This document shows positions 1 through 7,603 of a DNA stretch of 24,684 nt, in pieces; position 1 is the first letter of the stretch; each line of letters opens with the position of its first letter. Source of the DNA: a virus; the IMG/VR virus record IMGVR_UViG_3300032242_000600, positions 1 through 24,684 of that record, one strand, 5' to 3'. The position numbers were made by a program, and so were the translations under genes. Under the pieces are notes generated by a model. It was not told where the DNA came from and did no database searches. It saw only the letters and a list, made by a program, of their open reading frames with translations.

Positions 1-113
1 AACTCTAATACGCCGATAACAGTGGATGTGTACAGCGTCTCGTCATACTTGTGTATCACTTCAAGCAGTTCATCTACCAAACCGCCAGCGACTTTGCCTT
101 GGTTAAGAATCAT
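1..113 (-). CDS. small conserved phage protein, N-terminal part
   Basis: This minus-strand reading frame starts with ATG at 113 and runs off the left edge, giving 37 residues (MILNQGKVAGGLVDELL...). It has a good SD (AAGGAGA) just upstream at about 119-126. Its start overlaps the stop of the next gene upstream by four bases (ATGA), so the two are probably translationally coupled. The visible part looks helical, and the TSTVIGVLE stretch resembles small phage proteins I recall without a known function. It is truncated by the window, so length and function cannot be given. Confidence 0.7.
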   Translation of the reverse strand, partial: MILNQGKVAGGLVDELLEVIHKYDETLYTSTVIGVLE

Positions 114-592
114 GTGTTCTTCTCCTTAAGGTCCGTCATAGCGGTCGTTTTGAACAAGTTAGGTCTGTTTTGTCCGCTATGGCTTATACTCTCTTTCTCC
201 AACTTAGCCAGTCGGTCACCCAACTCACGCACAAAGTTTTCCAACACACGAATGTAGTCACGCATCTCAAGCACAGCTTCAGTCGGCACTTCATACACGG
301 CGGGTTTGCTTATCTTTTCTTCGCGTGTGGTTTTGCGCATTTTTGTCCCGATCGGGGCATTTTTTATCACTTCAGAGTGTTTTTGTGCATTTATGACCTG
401 ATCGGGATATTTTTCAGGCTCTTCCGCAGGCCAACAACGGATGTGCCACTGCTCGCCATACTCTTTAATTGTCAGAAGTGGGTAGCCTTTTCTGACAATC
501 CACTCACTCATCTGCCCATCTGTCTCGGGGTCGTAGATAGCAGGGAATCCGTATTTCCAACCTTCGGGCGGGTCAACCCATAATTTAGTCAT
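110..592 (-). CDS. hypothetical phage protein with C-terminal coiled coil
   Basis: A 160-aa protein. The N-terminal half is rich in Trp, Pro and Gly (WVDPPEGWKYGFPAIYD) and may be a small globular fold. A basic linker follows at about residues 85-95. Residues about 105-135 (LENFVRELGDRLAKLEKE) have heptad spacing typical of a coiled coil, suggesting oligomerisation. The start follows the previous stop (TAG at 595-597) by two bases; the SD is weak (GGCGG within the upstream end). It lies in the leftward operon and shares ATGA with the next gene. I do not recognise a named family. Confidence 0.75.
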   Translation of the reverse strand: MTKLWVDPPEGWKYGFPAIYDPETDGQMSEWIVRKGYPLLTIKEYGEQWHIRCWPAEEPEKYPDQVINAQKHSEVIKNAPIGTKMRKTTREEKISKPAVYEVPTEAVLEMRDYIRVLENFVRELGDRLAKLEKESISHSGQNRPNLFKTTAMTDLKEKNT

Positions 593-594
593 TG

Positions 595-1122
595 CTAACC
601 GCCAAATATCTTCTTGAGTTGGTCGTACAGAGCGCGTGCTTCAACTACTGACATCGTATCCAAGATGTTTGCCTTTGCTTCTTGTGGCTTCTTGATAACT
701 TTGAGCGGTCTACCAACTTTATTTTTCTTTTTGGTTTTGCTTGGGCTTGCCAGATTCTTTTGGCGTGCCGCCCTCATCTTCTTTAGCTTGTCTTCTTGAG
801 AGCACTTTGGATACTCATCACCCACCACATAGTTTTTGATAGGAAATGCTTCCTTGTCTTGCGTAATTAGTCCACGCTTTACCAGTTGATTGATACGCGT
901 TGCTACATTTTTGTAGTCAGGTATTGTCTTATTTGCGGCTACATCACGCGCAGCACAACCGGGGTTATCCCTAATAAACCGCCAAATAATTTCAGTTTGG
1001 TTAGTAGTATCTTCTTCGACTGTAACCTCAACAGTTGCATTTATGTCGTCATCAAATTTGAGTTCGTTAAGTTTCATTTTGGGTAAAACCTTTCTAAAAA
1101 TTTCAGTTTGTAAGTCAGCCAT
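595..1122 (-). CDS. winged-helix DNA-binding protein with AT-hook-like motif
   Basis: A 175-aa protein. Residues about 41-92 (TEIIWRFIRDNPGCAARDVA, then RINQLVKRGLI) have the helix-turn-helix plus wing pattern of small MarR/PadR-like winged-helix domains. Residues 128-145 are strongly basic and contain KVGRPLK around residue 135; GRP is the core of AT-hook minor-groove binders. The last 25 residues form another helix. SD GGAGAAG lies five bases before the ATG at 1122, and the upstream stop abuts the start. A second ATG at residue 16 is possible but less well placed. Inference: a phage transcriptional regulator or nucleoid-associated factor. The family is not identified. Confidence 0.75.
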   Translation of the reverse strand: MADLQTEIFRKVLPKMKLNELKFDDDINATVEVTVEEDTTNQTEIIWRFIRDNPGCAARDVAANKTIPDYKNVATRINQLVKRGLITQDKEAFPIKNYVVGDEYPKCSQEDKLKKMRAARQKNLASPSKTKKKNKVGRPLKVIKKPQEAKANILDTMSVVEARALYDQLKKIFGG

Positions 1123-1413
1123 TTACTTCTCCAGTTGATATTCCACAAGTACAGCAACAAACAAGTCCTTGACTTCATTTATTGAACTGCACACCTTGGT
1201 CTTTGATATGTCTCCATTGAACCGACCCGACCTCAAGATGAAGCCGTTGTCTACGCGCTCCACAGAGAAGTGCGCTGTTGGGTTTGGTTGGAGAGTTTGT
1301 TGTGAGAGCATAGGGCCGTGATACGGTGCTGTGTTGCTTATCGTTGCATTATTTCCACCATTCCCAAGCATAATGCCAGTGATGCCTTGTGCGTGTGGGT
1401 TAATAACTGCCAT
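1123..1413 (-). CDS. hypothetical phage protein
   Basis: A 96-aa protein from the preferred start at 1413 (MAVINPHAQG...); an in-frame ATG two codons upstream (1419) is the alternative. The 1413 start is preferred because the SD-like GAAAGG lies nine bases before it but only three before 1419. It overlaps the end of the DUF3310 gene by 14 bases. The N-terminal third is Gly/Asn rich and probably flexible. The C-terminal half (VERVDNGFILRSGRF, then a helix ending VEYQLEK) looks like a small beta-beta-alpha fold. No function recognised. Confidence 0.65.
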   Translation of the reverse strand: MAVINPHAQGITGIMLGNGGNNATISNTAPYHGPMLSQQTLQPNPTAHFSVERVDNGFILRSGRFNGDISKTKVCSSINEVKDLFVAVLVEYQLEK

Positions 1414-1675
1414 TGTCATCAGCCTTTCGTTTGAGGCACTCTACCAACTTCTCTAAGTAGTGGAGACCTTTGCCTACCTCTTGCACTTCGTCGTCCTTGT
1501 TGCCCATACGCATGATGTACTTGAGAGCCCCGCCACGGTAGTAACCGATCTGTTGTTCGATAGGCCACGTGTCAACTACATCCCACGGTTGAACTTTGAG
1601 TTTCTTGTAGTGATCTCCACCCACTTGGCGTAGGCTTGGTTGCGTGATAGGTGATTTGATTCTTATGTCAGTCAT
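1400..1675 (-). CDS. DUF3310 family protein
   Basis: A 91-aa protein whose residues 17-80 match the DUF3310 pattern widely seen in phages: VGGDHYKKLKVQPWDVVD at 18-35, then a helix with GGALKYIMRMG (48-58) and a final helix GLHYLEKLVE. The length is normal for this family, which is often fused or adjacent to nucleotide-metabolism genes; its biochemical role is not established to my knowledge. SD AGGAT is eight bases before the ATG and sits in the end of the upstream gene, which stops at 1680. Family assignment is strong, function unknown. Confidence 0.9.
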   Translation of the reverse strand: MTDIRIKSPITQPSLRQVGGDHYKKLKVQPWDVVDTWPIEQQIGYYRGGALKYIMRMGNKDDEVQEVGKGLHYLEKLVECLKRKADDNGSY

Positions 1676-1679
1676 AGTC

Positions 1680-2330
1680 TTATCCTAGTTTTGCGCTTAC
1701 TGCGGCGGCAGTGATGTTATCTGTTTGCATCTGAGCAAGAATCTCAGCGGCTCGTGATACTGTTGCACCACGTGATACTTTGTCGTTGACACGTGAGATG
1801 TATGAATCGCTGATATACAAAGCCAATGCAGGCCACAGTTTGAGTGCTTCGTTCAATGACTTAGCAGAGCGTAAGAATTTAATCACTTGCTCTTTGATGT
1901 CATTCCACTTGACATTGATCTCGTCATGAGTGCGTCTGCTTTCGACTAGTTCAGTTGCAAACTGTTTAACAAACGGATGATCTTCGTACACCTTGATGTT
2001 GGCGTTGTTGTAACCATTGCTACGAAAGTTAGGCACAAGAAACTGTTTGTCTTTTGCTCGTATAGCAAAACTTGTGTCATGTGGTTGGTCATTGAACTTG
2101 TATGTAATGTTTACATAAATAGCATCGACTAACTGAGTCCAATCTTCAGGCAATGTACTTTTAAGGTGCGCATACTCACCCCATGTAATATTTGTTGCTA
2201 TTGGATCATCGTGATTAATCTTCATCTCCGTTACGGGTGAAGGCAGTTGGGTTTTCTCGCGGTCTTTCATACGAGAGATGTTGTGTTCGGTCTCACTGAG
2301 GAGAGCCTGAGATATTGCTACATACGCCAT
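1680..2330 (-). CDS. hypothetical phage protein
   Basis: A 216-aa protein. The middle (residues about 75-115) is beta-rich with FAIRAKDKQFLVPNFR. The C-terminal half is helical (residues about 120-200, with VIKFLRSAKSLNEALKLWPA and a final RAAEILAQMQ helix). SD TGGAG is eight bases before the ATG and overlaps the stop of the preceding gene (2332). The overall shape resembles phage proteins I have seen next to DUF3310 genes, but I cannot name a family. There is no membrane segment or catalytic motif. Confidence 0.75.
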   Translation of the reverse strand: MAYVAISQALLSETEHNISRMKDREKTQLPSPVTEMKINHDDPIATNITWGEYAHLKSTLPEDWTQLVDAIYVNITYKFNDQPHDTSFAIRAKDKQFLVPNFRSNGYNNANIKVYEDHPFVKQFATELVESRRTHDEINVKWNDIKEQVIKFLRSAKSLNEALKLWPALALYISDSYISRVNDKVSRGATVSRAAEILAQMQTDNITAAAVSAKLG

Positions 2331-2331
2331 G

Positions 2332-2904
2332 TTAATACTCCAGTTCTAGGGTTAATAAATCATTAGCAATGATGCTCTCGCACACTGCTTCGTCACTTGT
2401 CAGGGAGTTGTACTCCTCTTGTAATTCACGGTACAACTCTCTCATGTATCCACGAATATGTTCTTTCATTTCTTCGGCTAGGTTTCCAAAATGATACTGG
2501 TCTATCTTTGCTTTCCAGATGTCATGTCTTAAGTCGTCAGGGTCATACGGATTCCACTCATCATCAAGATGTGTGTCATTGTCAAACCAAACGCTTCTCT
2601 CGTGGTAGTAGTGCCCCCTATGTGTCCAGTTCATTTGCCAGTAATCTTCAGCAAGGTCGTGGAGTATAGGGTCGTCGTATCCTATGCTTTGTAAGTACTT
2701 TCCCCAATCCTCAATTCTTCCTTCAAAACATGCACCATCACCTTGAGACCAGAATCCATTGAAATAAATTTTATGTACAAAGATTCCTTTACTCTCCATC
2801 CTTTTCTCAAAGCTTTCTTCTACATAATCCCACCAATCGTGCTGTATATTGATATCTCTATGTGTCTCAATAAGTTCTTTAGGTATGTGTGGCTTGGTCG
2901 ACAT
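2332..2904 (-). CDS. conserved phage protein with FxGFWSQGDGACF motif
   Basis: A 190-aa acidic protein. Residues 46-62 carry IYFNGFWSQGDGACFEG, a conserved block I recall from many phage proteins annotated only as hypothetical (occasionally as antitoxin-like). The preceding HDWWDYVEESFEKRMESKG is part of the same conserved core. The middle is unusually rich in W, H, Y and D (residues about 88-120), which could suggest metal or ligand binding. The C-terminal third is helical. The start is well supported: GGAGG lies seven bases upstream. It overlaps the preceding small coiled-coil gene by 26 bases. Function unknown. Confidence 0.8.
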   Translation of the reverse strand: MSTKPHIPKELIETHRDINIQHDWWDYVEESFEKRMESKGIFVHKIYFNGFWSQGDGACFEGRIEDWGKYLQSIGYDDPILHDLAEDYWQMNWTHRGHYYHERSVWFDNDTHLDDEWNPYDPDDLRHDIWKAKIDQYHFGNLAEEMKEHIRGYMRELYRELQEEYNSLTSDEAVCESIIANDLLTLELEY

Positions 2905-3088
2905 TCTTGCCCTCCAGTTTTTCTATACGCATAAGTAGGTCATAGACTATGGTTGTCAGCATATTGATCTCTATCTCTAGAGTCTTTTGTCGATGCAAAG
3001 TCCAACGCACAGATTCTTGTTTGGCTCGGCTCTTCTGTTCTAAATTGTTGAAGTCGTCGTGCTCTAGTGGCGATGCTAATTCGATCAT
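2879..3088 (-). CDS. small coiled-coil protein
   Basis: A 69-aa protein. From residue about 16 to 60 it is one long amphipathic helix (LEQKSRAKQESVRWTLHRQ, then IVYDLLMRIEKLEGKN), so it probably dimerises. Its start shares ATGA with the stop of the 297-aa gene (3085-3088), which suggests coupled translation. Its end overlaps the next gene by 26 bases, containing that gene's SD. No function recognised; it may partner with one of its neighbours. Confidence 0.6.
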   Translation of the reverse strand: MIELASPLEHDDFNNLEQKSRAKQESVRWTLHRQKTLEIEINMLTTIVYDLLMRIEKLEGKNVDQATHT

Positions 3089-3978
3089 ACTTTTATCCTT
3101 TCAAGTCCATCGGTTGTTTCATAGATGTAACGGCGTAACAGCTTCATGCCATTCTCGAGCGCATTGTCGATCAGCATAGCGCGTCGCTCTTCTTCCGATC
3201 GTTTAGTCCATGAGCCGTTGATGTATACGCTTTTATCAGGTCCAGTTGATTTCTCAAGACCGATCAAGAATACTGATTCAGCATCACTACCTAGTGGGGT
3301 TTTGTAGTTAACCTCTGCTAGATTGATTTCTCTCCTCGCACTGTGGTGCCACACGCGGTCAAGTTTGTCTTGAATCTGTTGATCAAATACACCAAGTCTT
3401 GCCATGCCACGAATGAGTACACGGATAAGTTTGGTATCTGCTTTGGCTTGCTGAATGGCTTCGTTCTTGACTAACAACTTGATATCTTCTTCTACTGTGA
3501 TTAACTCGGTTGGGTCTCCGTTGGCGTCCATGCGGAACTGCATGCCAGTAGAGAATGGTATGTTTGCTTTTGTCCAAGACTCATACGGTGGACACCACGG
3601 CATAACTTTCCTACCACTCCACGATTTGCCAGACACACGAACCTTGTGCGTACTGGTTCTATGATGCGATGTATCAGAGTACACCTCCATACCAATAATT
3701 TTACCTAGGCGATTCATAGAGGTCTGACATACCCCATGCTTGAAAAGAATAGTTAATACATTATCAGTTGTGATGTGTGCTAGTGGCTTACGCTCACCTC
3801 GTACATTTTTTCCCTTGCCTGTTGCTGGGTCTCTCTCCCAAATGTTGTACGCCCAATAGAGGTTGAACGATCCATCATCTTGTTTGATAAGGTCGCAGTC
3901 TCTGAATAAGCGTTTGCAGTCTGCATTCTTGCGTTTGCGTTTCCAGAATGTTTCATAGTCTTGCCAATTAAATCCCAT
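3085..3978 (-). CDS. hypothetical phage protein (297 aa)
   Basis: A 297-aa protein starting MGFNWQDYETFWKRKRKNAD, with a clear SD (AAGGAGA) seven bases before ATG 3978. The N-terminal half is rich in basic and aromatic residues (for example SGKSWSGRKVMPWCPPYESW at about 118-137). Residues about 165-215 form a helical segment, and 255-290 a second one (SEEERRAMLIDNALENGMKL). I see no Walker motif, nuclease signature or membrane segment. Its place directly downstream of the VWA/metallopeptidase gene means it could be a fourth member of that module. This is inference from position only. Confidence 0.75.
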   Translation of the reverse strand: MGFNWQDYETFWKRKRKNADCKRLFRDCDLIKQDDGSFNLYWAYNIWERDPATGKGKNVRGERKPLAHITTDNVLTILFKHGVCQTSMNRLGKIIGMEVYSDTSHHRTSTHKVRVSGKSWSGRKVMPWCPPYESWTKANIPFSTGMQFRMDANGDPTELITVEEDIKLLVKNEAIQQAKADTKLIRVLIRGMARLGVFDQQIQDKLDRVWHHSARREINLAEVNYKTPLGSDAESVFLIGLEKSTGPDKSVYINGSWTKRSEEERRAMLIDNALENGMKLLRRYIYETTDGLERIKV

Positions 3979-3997
3979 GACTTTCTCCTTATAAAGA

Positions 3998-5101
3998 TTA
4001 CTCTAACTCGAAGTGAATGTTCTCACCGTGCGGGGCTTCAATGTCTGAGGAGATACACCACACGATGGGATATCCCTGATCAACTCCAAAATCTGTATAG
4101 CCGTCTGTGAGACATACAAATACCTGAGGGTCAATACCATGTTCAGCGCAATACTCAAACCCAGCAGGCATATGAGTACCCCCACCACTAAAGAACTCAA
4201 GGTTAACTTCTTCACCGCATTCAAACTCATCATGTCGTTGTACCTCTGTGTCTGTATAAAGAACGTGAACTTTGTCTGGTCTGCATTGGGCAATGATGCG
4301 TGATAGGTGACCGTTGTAATACGCTAGTTCAGTCTTAGAGATTGATCCAGACACGTCGACTTGCACAACAAGTTCTCCCATCTGTGGCAACTTATCTGTC
4401 GATGGTAGATAGTCCTCGAACCTACGATTGCGACGACGCCATGTCTGCCCTTGCTGTACGCATGAGGTCATGTACTTCTCGAGGATGTCGTGCCAAGGAG
4501 TCTTGACTTCCAATAAGTCGGACACAATCTCGGCTAACTTGCCTGATAACTTACCGCGCATCTTGGCAGCCTGTGCCGCTTCTGCGATCTCTACCTTCAT
4601 ACGACCCTCGATCTCTCGTATCTCATCAGGTGTAAGGGGCTTGCTATCTTTGCCCACACCATCTCCATAGATGATGTCTTCACCCGTACCATCGGGACCG
4701 TCTTGACCTTCAGGCAGTGAGTCGTATATCTGCTCAGTAGTCTGATCTTTGCTACCTTTCATGTCCACGCAGTTGGGTATACGCTGTCCGACATTAGAGT
4801 CATCGAGTGTGTCATTGATCCACGCATCACCTGCATAGTTCCACTTCTTGGCGTTACGAGTCCCGAGTCGAAGTGCATGCTGTGCGATCACATGACCTAC
4901 CTCATGACATAAGCCCCATACGATCTGAGGGACAGTAAGTCCTTCAACGAACTTGGCGTTGTAATAGATATTGCCACGAGCATCGACTGCCAGTGTTGGT
5001 ATCTCAGTAGTCTCGATCAACTTACGACGCAACAGGATTGCCGCGAAGAACGGATGATCTAGCACAATCTGTGCTTTTGCTTTGTCTAACTTGGTAGCCA
5101 T
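3998..5101 (-). CDS. metallopeptidase-like/VWA-like protein (DUF2201 type)
   Basis: A 367-aa protein with two recognisable parts. Residues 57-97 resemble the zincin-like N-terminal domain of DUF2201 proteins: LCHEVGHVIAQH holds an HExxH site (H66, E67, H70), and GDAWIND follows with D92 as possible third ligand. Residues 240-367 are a von Willebrand factor A-like domain with an apparently complete MIDAS: D249, S251, S253 (QVDVSGSIS), T309 (GGGTH) and D333 (LTDG). A linker rich in D, G and E (110-160) and a helical segment (160-215) separate them. SD AAGGAGG is seven bases upstream and overlaps the previous stop. VWA proteins of this kind pair with MoxR AAA+ ATPases, and one is encoded two genes upstream. 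Whether the peptidase site is active is unknown. Confidence 0.88.
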   Translation of the reverse strand: MATKLDKAKAQIVLDHPFFAAILLRRKLIETTEIPTLAVDARGNIYYNAKFVEGLTVPQIVWGLCHEVGHVIAQHALRLGTRNAKKWNYAGDAWINDTLDDSNVGQRIPNCVDMKGSKDQTTEQIYDSLPEGQDGPDGTGEDIIYGDGVGKDSKPLTPDEIREIEGRMKVEIAEAAQAAKMRGKLSGKLAEIVSDLLEVKTPWHDILEKYMTSCVQQGQTWRRRNRRFEDYLPSTDKLPQMGELVVQVDVSGSISKTELAYYNGHLSRIIAQCRPDKVHVLYTDTEVQRHDEFECGEEVNLEFFSGGGTHMPAGFEYCAEHGIDPQVFVCLTDGYTDFGVDQGYPIVWCISSDIEAPHGENIHFELE

Positions 5102-5110
5102 GTGTCCTCC

Positions 5111-5989
5111 TTAAGGTGTCATACCAAACATTGCCATTTTCTTGGCAATCTCATCTAACTTCTTAGCCGCTTGCTCTCTGACGATTGGCGACTGGCGCAA
5201 TACATCTTTGTTGTTGTCATACATCTTGATAGAAGCCATGAGCACATCAGCCATGTTGTCCACGTCACTATCGCCATTGATGTTGAGCATCTTGGCTCGC
5301 TTCAAGCCCTCGACTACATTCTCCACAGCCGTGTCACGGAAGATAGAGTTCTCAGTACCAATCGGTTTGTTCAACTTCTCGACTAAGTGTTGCAATGGTT
5401 CCAACATACCCTTGATGACCTCAGTCCTCGCACTACGCGCCACGGAATCCATCGACTCATTGAATGCTTTCATGTCATCGTCGCTGATATCGAAGAGGAA
5501 GTGCTTAGCATCAGGTAGTGGAGTGAATCGCATATCGAACCCCATACGGCTTTGGAATTCCTCTGAACTAGGATAGTCTTCTACCTTGGCTCTGGAGTTC
5601 GGACTTAGGCTTCTGTGTTGTATGTCAAGTTGTACATATGTGTCGTACTTAGGCATATGCAGTGCCATCATATTGTCCATGCCGTTGATGCGTTGGCGCA
5701 TGGCTGTTGTGTAGTCCATGTACTGCTCGTTAGGCAGAATGCGTGGACCCTTGTCAATGTATGGCAGTGTGTGCGTTTTGTGATAGGTATAGACCTCTGA
5801 CGCGGCAGTCATGATTTTGTTGATGGGGTTGAGTTTGTCCCTAAACAATTTAGAGTTGACAACCAATGAGGTATCGTCCATCTGTTGTTGGATCACAGCC
5901 TCGGCTATCGTGTCTCGCTTGGTTAGGTTGGCTCGGCGCACAGTCAGTTTGACTAACATCGCTTTGGATGCAAGGGTGGTTAATTCCAT
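5111..5989 (-). CDS. DUF3150-like protein of MoxR/VWA cluster
   Basis: A 292-aa protein, mostly helical. Residues 13-100 follow the pattern I recall for DUF3150: an N-terminal VKLTVRRANLTKRD segment, a KLNPINKIMTAASEVYTYH helix, then TLPYIDKGPRILPNEQYMDY (74-93) before another helix. DUF3150 genes commonly sit beside CobS/MoxR-type ATPases and VWA proteins, which is exactly the context here. The C-terminal half (residues about 165-285) is helical and may be an adaptor surface. SD GGAGA lies six bases before the ATG at 5989. The family call is from memory of motif order and context, so moderate. Biochemical role unknown; inferred adaptor between ATPase and VWA protein. Confidence 0.75.
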   Translation of the reverse strand: MELTTLASKAMLVKLTVRRANLTKRDTIAEAVIQQQMDDTSLVVNSKLFRDKLNPINKIMTAASEVYTYHKTHTLPYIDKGPRILPNEQYMDYTTAMRQRINGMDNMMALHMPKYDTYVQLDIQHRSLSPNSRAKVEDYPSSEEFQSRMGFDMRFTPLPDAKHFLFDISDDDMKAFNESMDSVARSARTEVIKGMLEPLQHLVEKLNKPIGTENSIFRDTAVENVVEGLKRAKMLNINGDSDVDNMADVLMASIKMYDNNKDVLRQSPIVREQAAKKLDEIAKKMAMFGMTP

Positions 5990-6005
5990 TAGGGTTCTCC
6001 AGTGG

Positions 6006-7010
6006 TTAAGATAAGACGCTAGCGTTCTTCACAGCCCATGCTACGAATGCTTTGGTATTGACGATCTCAGGCTTGATCTTCTTGGAATCCAATACACACA
6101 TAACTTGGAACTCGGGGGGCATACGGCCGATGTACTCGCATACACGATCGAAGTTGTCTTTGCTAACACGATGAGCAAGCGCACCAGTCAACGCAAACAA
6201 CACGGGCATATCGTCAGGCACATCTGCCTTGGCGGGGTTCATCAAGATACTGTCCACATCGGGCAAGTTCTCGAAGATACGTTTGAAGCCTGTGTACTCA
6301 GCCGCCGCACCCTCACCGACCAGACCTGCGATGTTGCCAAAGTACAAGTCGCTAGGTAAGTCAGGGGCAACCTCATTGACCGCCGCCCATGACCTCGGAG
6401 TTGGATTGATTGAACGGTTGGCATCGAAGTCAGACAAGAGGTTAGGTCTGAATCGTATGAACTGAATGAGTTCCACGGCTAGGTTATTGTCCAATGCCCA
6501 ACTACACCAGTCGTCCAAGTTCTCGTCGAAGGTCAGTTGTTGTAAGCGATTGCCCAGTTTGGTAGTCATACGGGTTGCGCCAGACTTGTCCTCTGTACGA
6601 TTGCCTGTCGCAATGATGTGCAACTTAGGGTGCAACTTCAACTCACCGGCATAGCGATCAAGCACTACCCTACACATCGGATTTTGCATAGGTATCGGGG
6701 CATCTGTGAACTCCTCTAATATAAGAGCACACGGTTGGTCAGTCCCGTCATCGCGCAGTCGATAGAACTCTGAGGGTGGAACCCATCGAGAGAACTCACC
6801 GTCAGTCTTGGGCAAGCCCATGATGTCCACAGGATCACGCAACGATGGATTGAATTCAGTAACCCGCTCAGGGTTAATACCTAGTTCCTTCACAATGTCA
6901 CGGGCTAGTGAACTCTTACCGCCCCCGGGCTTACCGAGGATTGCAGGCACAAGTTGGTTACCTCGTTGGAAGTTAGCCAATACAGATGTTTTAATGTCTG
7001 AGTATTTCAT
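6006..7010 (-). CDS. MoxR-like AAA+ ATPase
   Basis: A 334-aa AAA+ ATPase. Walker A is GKPGGGKSS at 26-34. Walker B is ALILEEFTDA at 95-104, with Glu-Glu rather than Asp-Glu. Sensor 1 is ATGN at 134-137, a probable arginine finger is R155 in KLGNR, and sensor 2 is R206 in PTPRSW. The insert between Walker A and B (FNPSLRDPVDIMGLP) is typical of MoxR-group enzymes, which remodel protein complexes with a VWA partner. It is the first gene of the three-gene set; the DUF3150-like gene follows after 16 bases. The SD is weak (AAAGAAAGA). Target unknown. Confidence 0.9.
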   Translation of the reverse strand: MKYSDIKTSVLANFQRGNQLVPAILGKPGGGKSSLARDIVKELGINPERVTEFNPSLRDPVDIMGLPKTDGEFSRWVPPSEFYRLRDDGTDQPCALILEEFTDAPIPMQNPMCRVVLDRYAGELKLHPKLHIIATGNRTEDKSGATRMTTKLGNRLQQLTFDENLDDWCSWALDNNLAVELIQFIRFRPNLLSDFDANRSINPTPRSWAAVNEVAPDLPSDLYFGNIAGLVGEGAAAEYTGFKRIFENLPDVDSILMNPAKADVPDDMPVLFALTGALAHRVSKDNFDRVCEYIGRMPPEFQVMCVLDSKKIKPEIVNTKAFVAWAVKNASVLS

Positions 7011-7108
7011 TTCAGTCTTTCTTTAAGTTGATGAGGGTTGAGGGGTTGGTTGATTCGTGCCGCGCCCCTCGTCGCGGTAGTTAAGGTGGCATCCAGCCAA
7101 ACAGTCTC

Positions 7109-7189
7109 CCCGTAGTGGAAACTAGATACCTCAAGGCGTCAGTCACATCACCCACGCTAGACGCCCTGATGCTTTATGACCACTACGGG
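7109..7189 (-). other. nested inverted repeat, possible structured RNA
   Basis: Outer arms CCCGTAGTGG (7109-7118) and CCACTACGGG (7180-7189) pair over 10 bp. Inner arms GGCGTC (about 7135-7140) and GACGCC (about 7160-7165) pair over 6 bp. They lie in the 172-base gap between the MoxR gene and the small membrane protein gene; the outer right arm overlaps that gene's stop codon. No T-run follows, so it is not a classical terminator. It could be an attenuator, an RNA processing signal or a leader structure for the MoxR operon. Confidence 0.5.
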
Positions 7190-7281
7190 TTAAGCAATCC
7201 AAAAATTAAGCCAATAGTGGCAAGCGCCACAGCCACGCACCATATGATTTTGAATTCGGTTAGGTCGTCAGTTGGTTTCAT
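7183..7281 (-). CDS. 32-aa single-pass membrane protein
   Basis: A very small open reading frame with strong start evidence: SD GGAGG eight bases before the ATG at 7281, and an ATGA overlap with the stop of the preceding gene. The 32 residues have a polar N-terminus (MKPTDDLTEF) and one hydrophobic segment at about 12-30 (IIWCVAVALATIGLIFGLL), so it is predicted to be inner-membrane anchored. The stop TAG (7183-7185) lies inside the right arm of the inverted repeat. Function unknown; phage micro-membrane proteins can act in takeover, superinfection exclusion or lysis control. Confidence 0.65.
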   Translation of the reverse strand: MKPTDDLTEFKIIWCVAVALATIGLIFGLLNP

Positions 7282-7538
7282 AGTGATTCCTCCAAGCGTT
7301 GGTTTACGAAGTAGGCGGTAGCGTAGGCTTTGGCTTCCTTGAGTGTTTTAAAACTGTAGTTACCAAGTTCAAACGCATCGGGTCCGTTCGGTAGGATTTC
7401 GTATCTGTAATCCGCTTCCAAGTCGGGGATGTAGCGTATGGTGCAGACATCTGCATCGTCAATGATGAGATACCAAAATGCCCACCCCGCTCTATGTGTG
7501 TTGGCTTTGGGGTTGTATTTAAGTTTTGACCATTTCAT
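7278..7538 (-). CDS. small hypothetical phage protein
   Basis: An 86-aa protein. The N-terminal part is aromatic and beta-prone (AGWAFWYLIIDDADVCTIRY), and the C-terminal helix is FKTLKEAKAYATAYFVNQ. This looks like a compact alpha/beta domain. SD AGGAGA is seven bases before the ATG at 7538. It is coupled by ATGA to the 32-aa membrane protein gene. No family recognised. Confidence 0.75.
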   Translation of the reverse strand: MKWSKLKYNPKANTHRAGWAFWYLIIDDADVCTIRYIPDLEADYRYEILPNGPDAFELGNYSFKTLKEAKAYATAYFVNQRLEESL

Positions 7539-7603
7539 GATGTCTCCTAAATACCCATCGGGAATCTATCCGTGTGGACAGCCATATGCTTAACTCACGG
7601 CAT

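Noticed and set aside
170-583. Plus-strand open frame of 137 aa opposite the coiled-coil protein gene
   Set aside because: No SD, odd hydrophobic composition, and fully antisense to a better supported minus-strand gene. The same applies to the other long opposite-strand frames in the left module.
7109-7189. Possible hammerhead ribozyme (CTGATG seen near the stem)
   Set aside because: The full CTGATGA core and the paired GAAA are not in the needed order on either strand.
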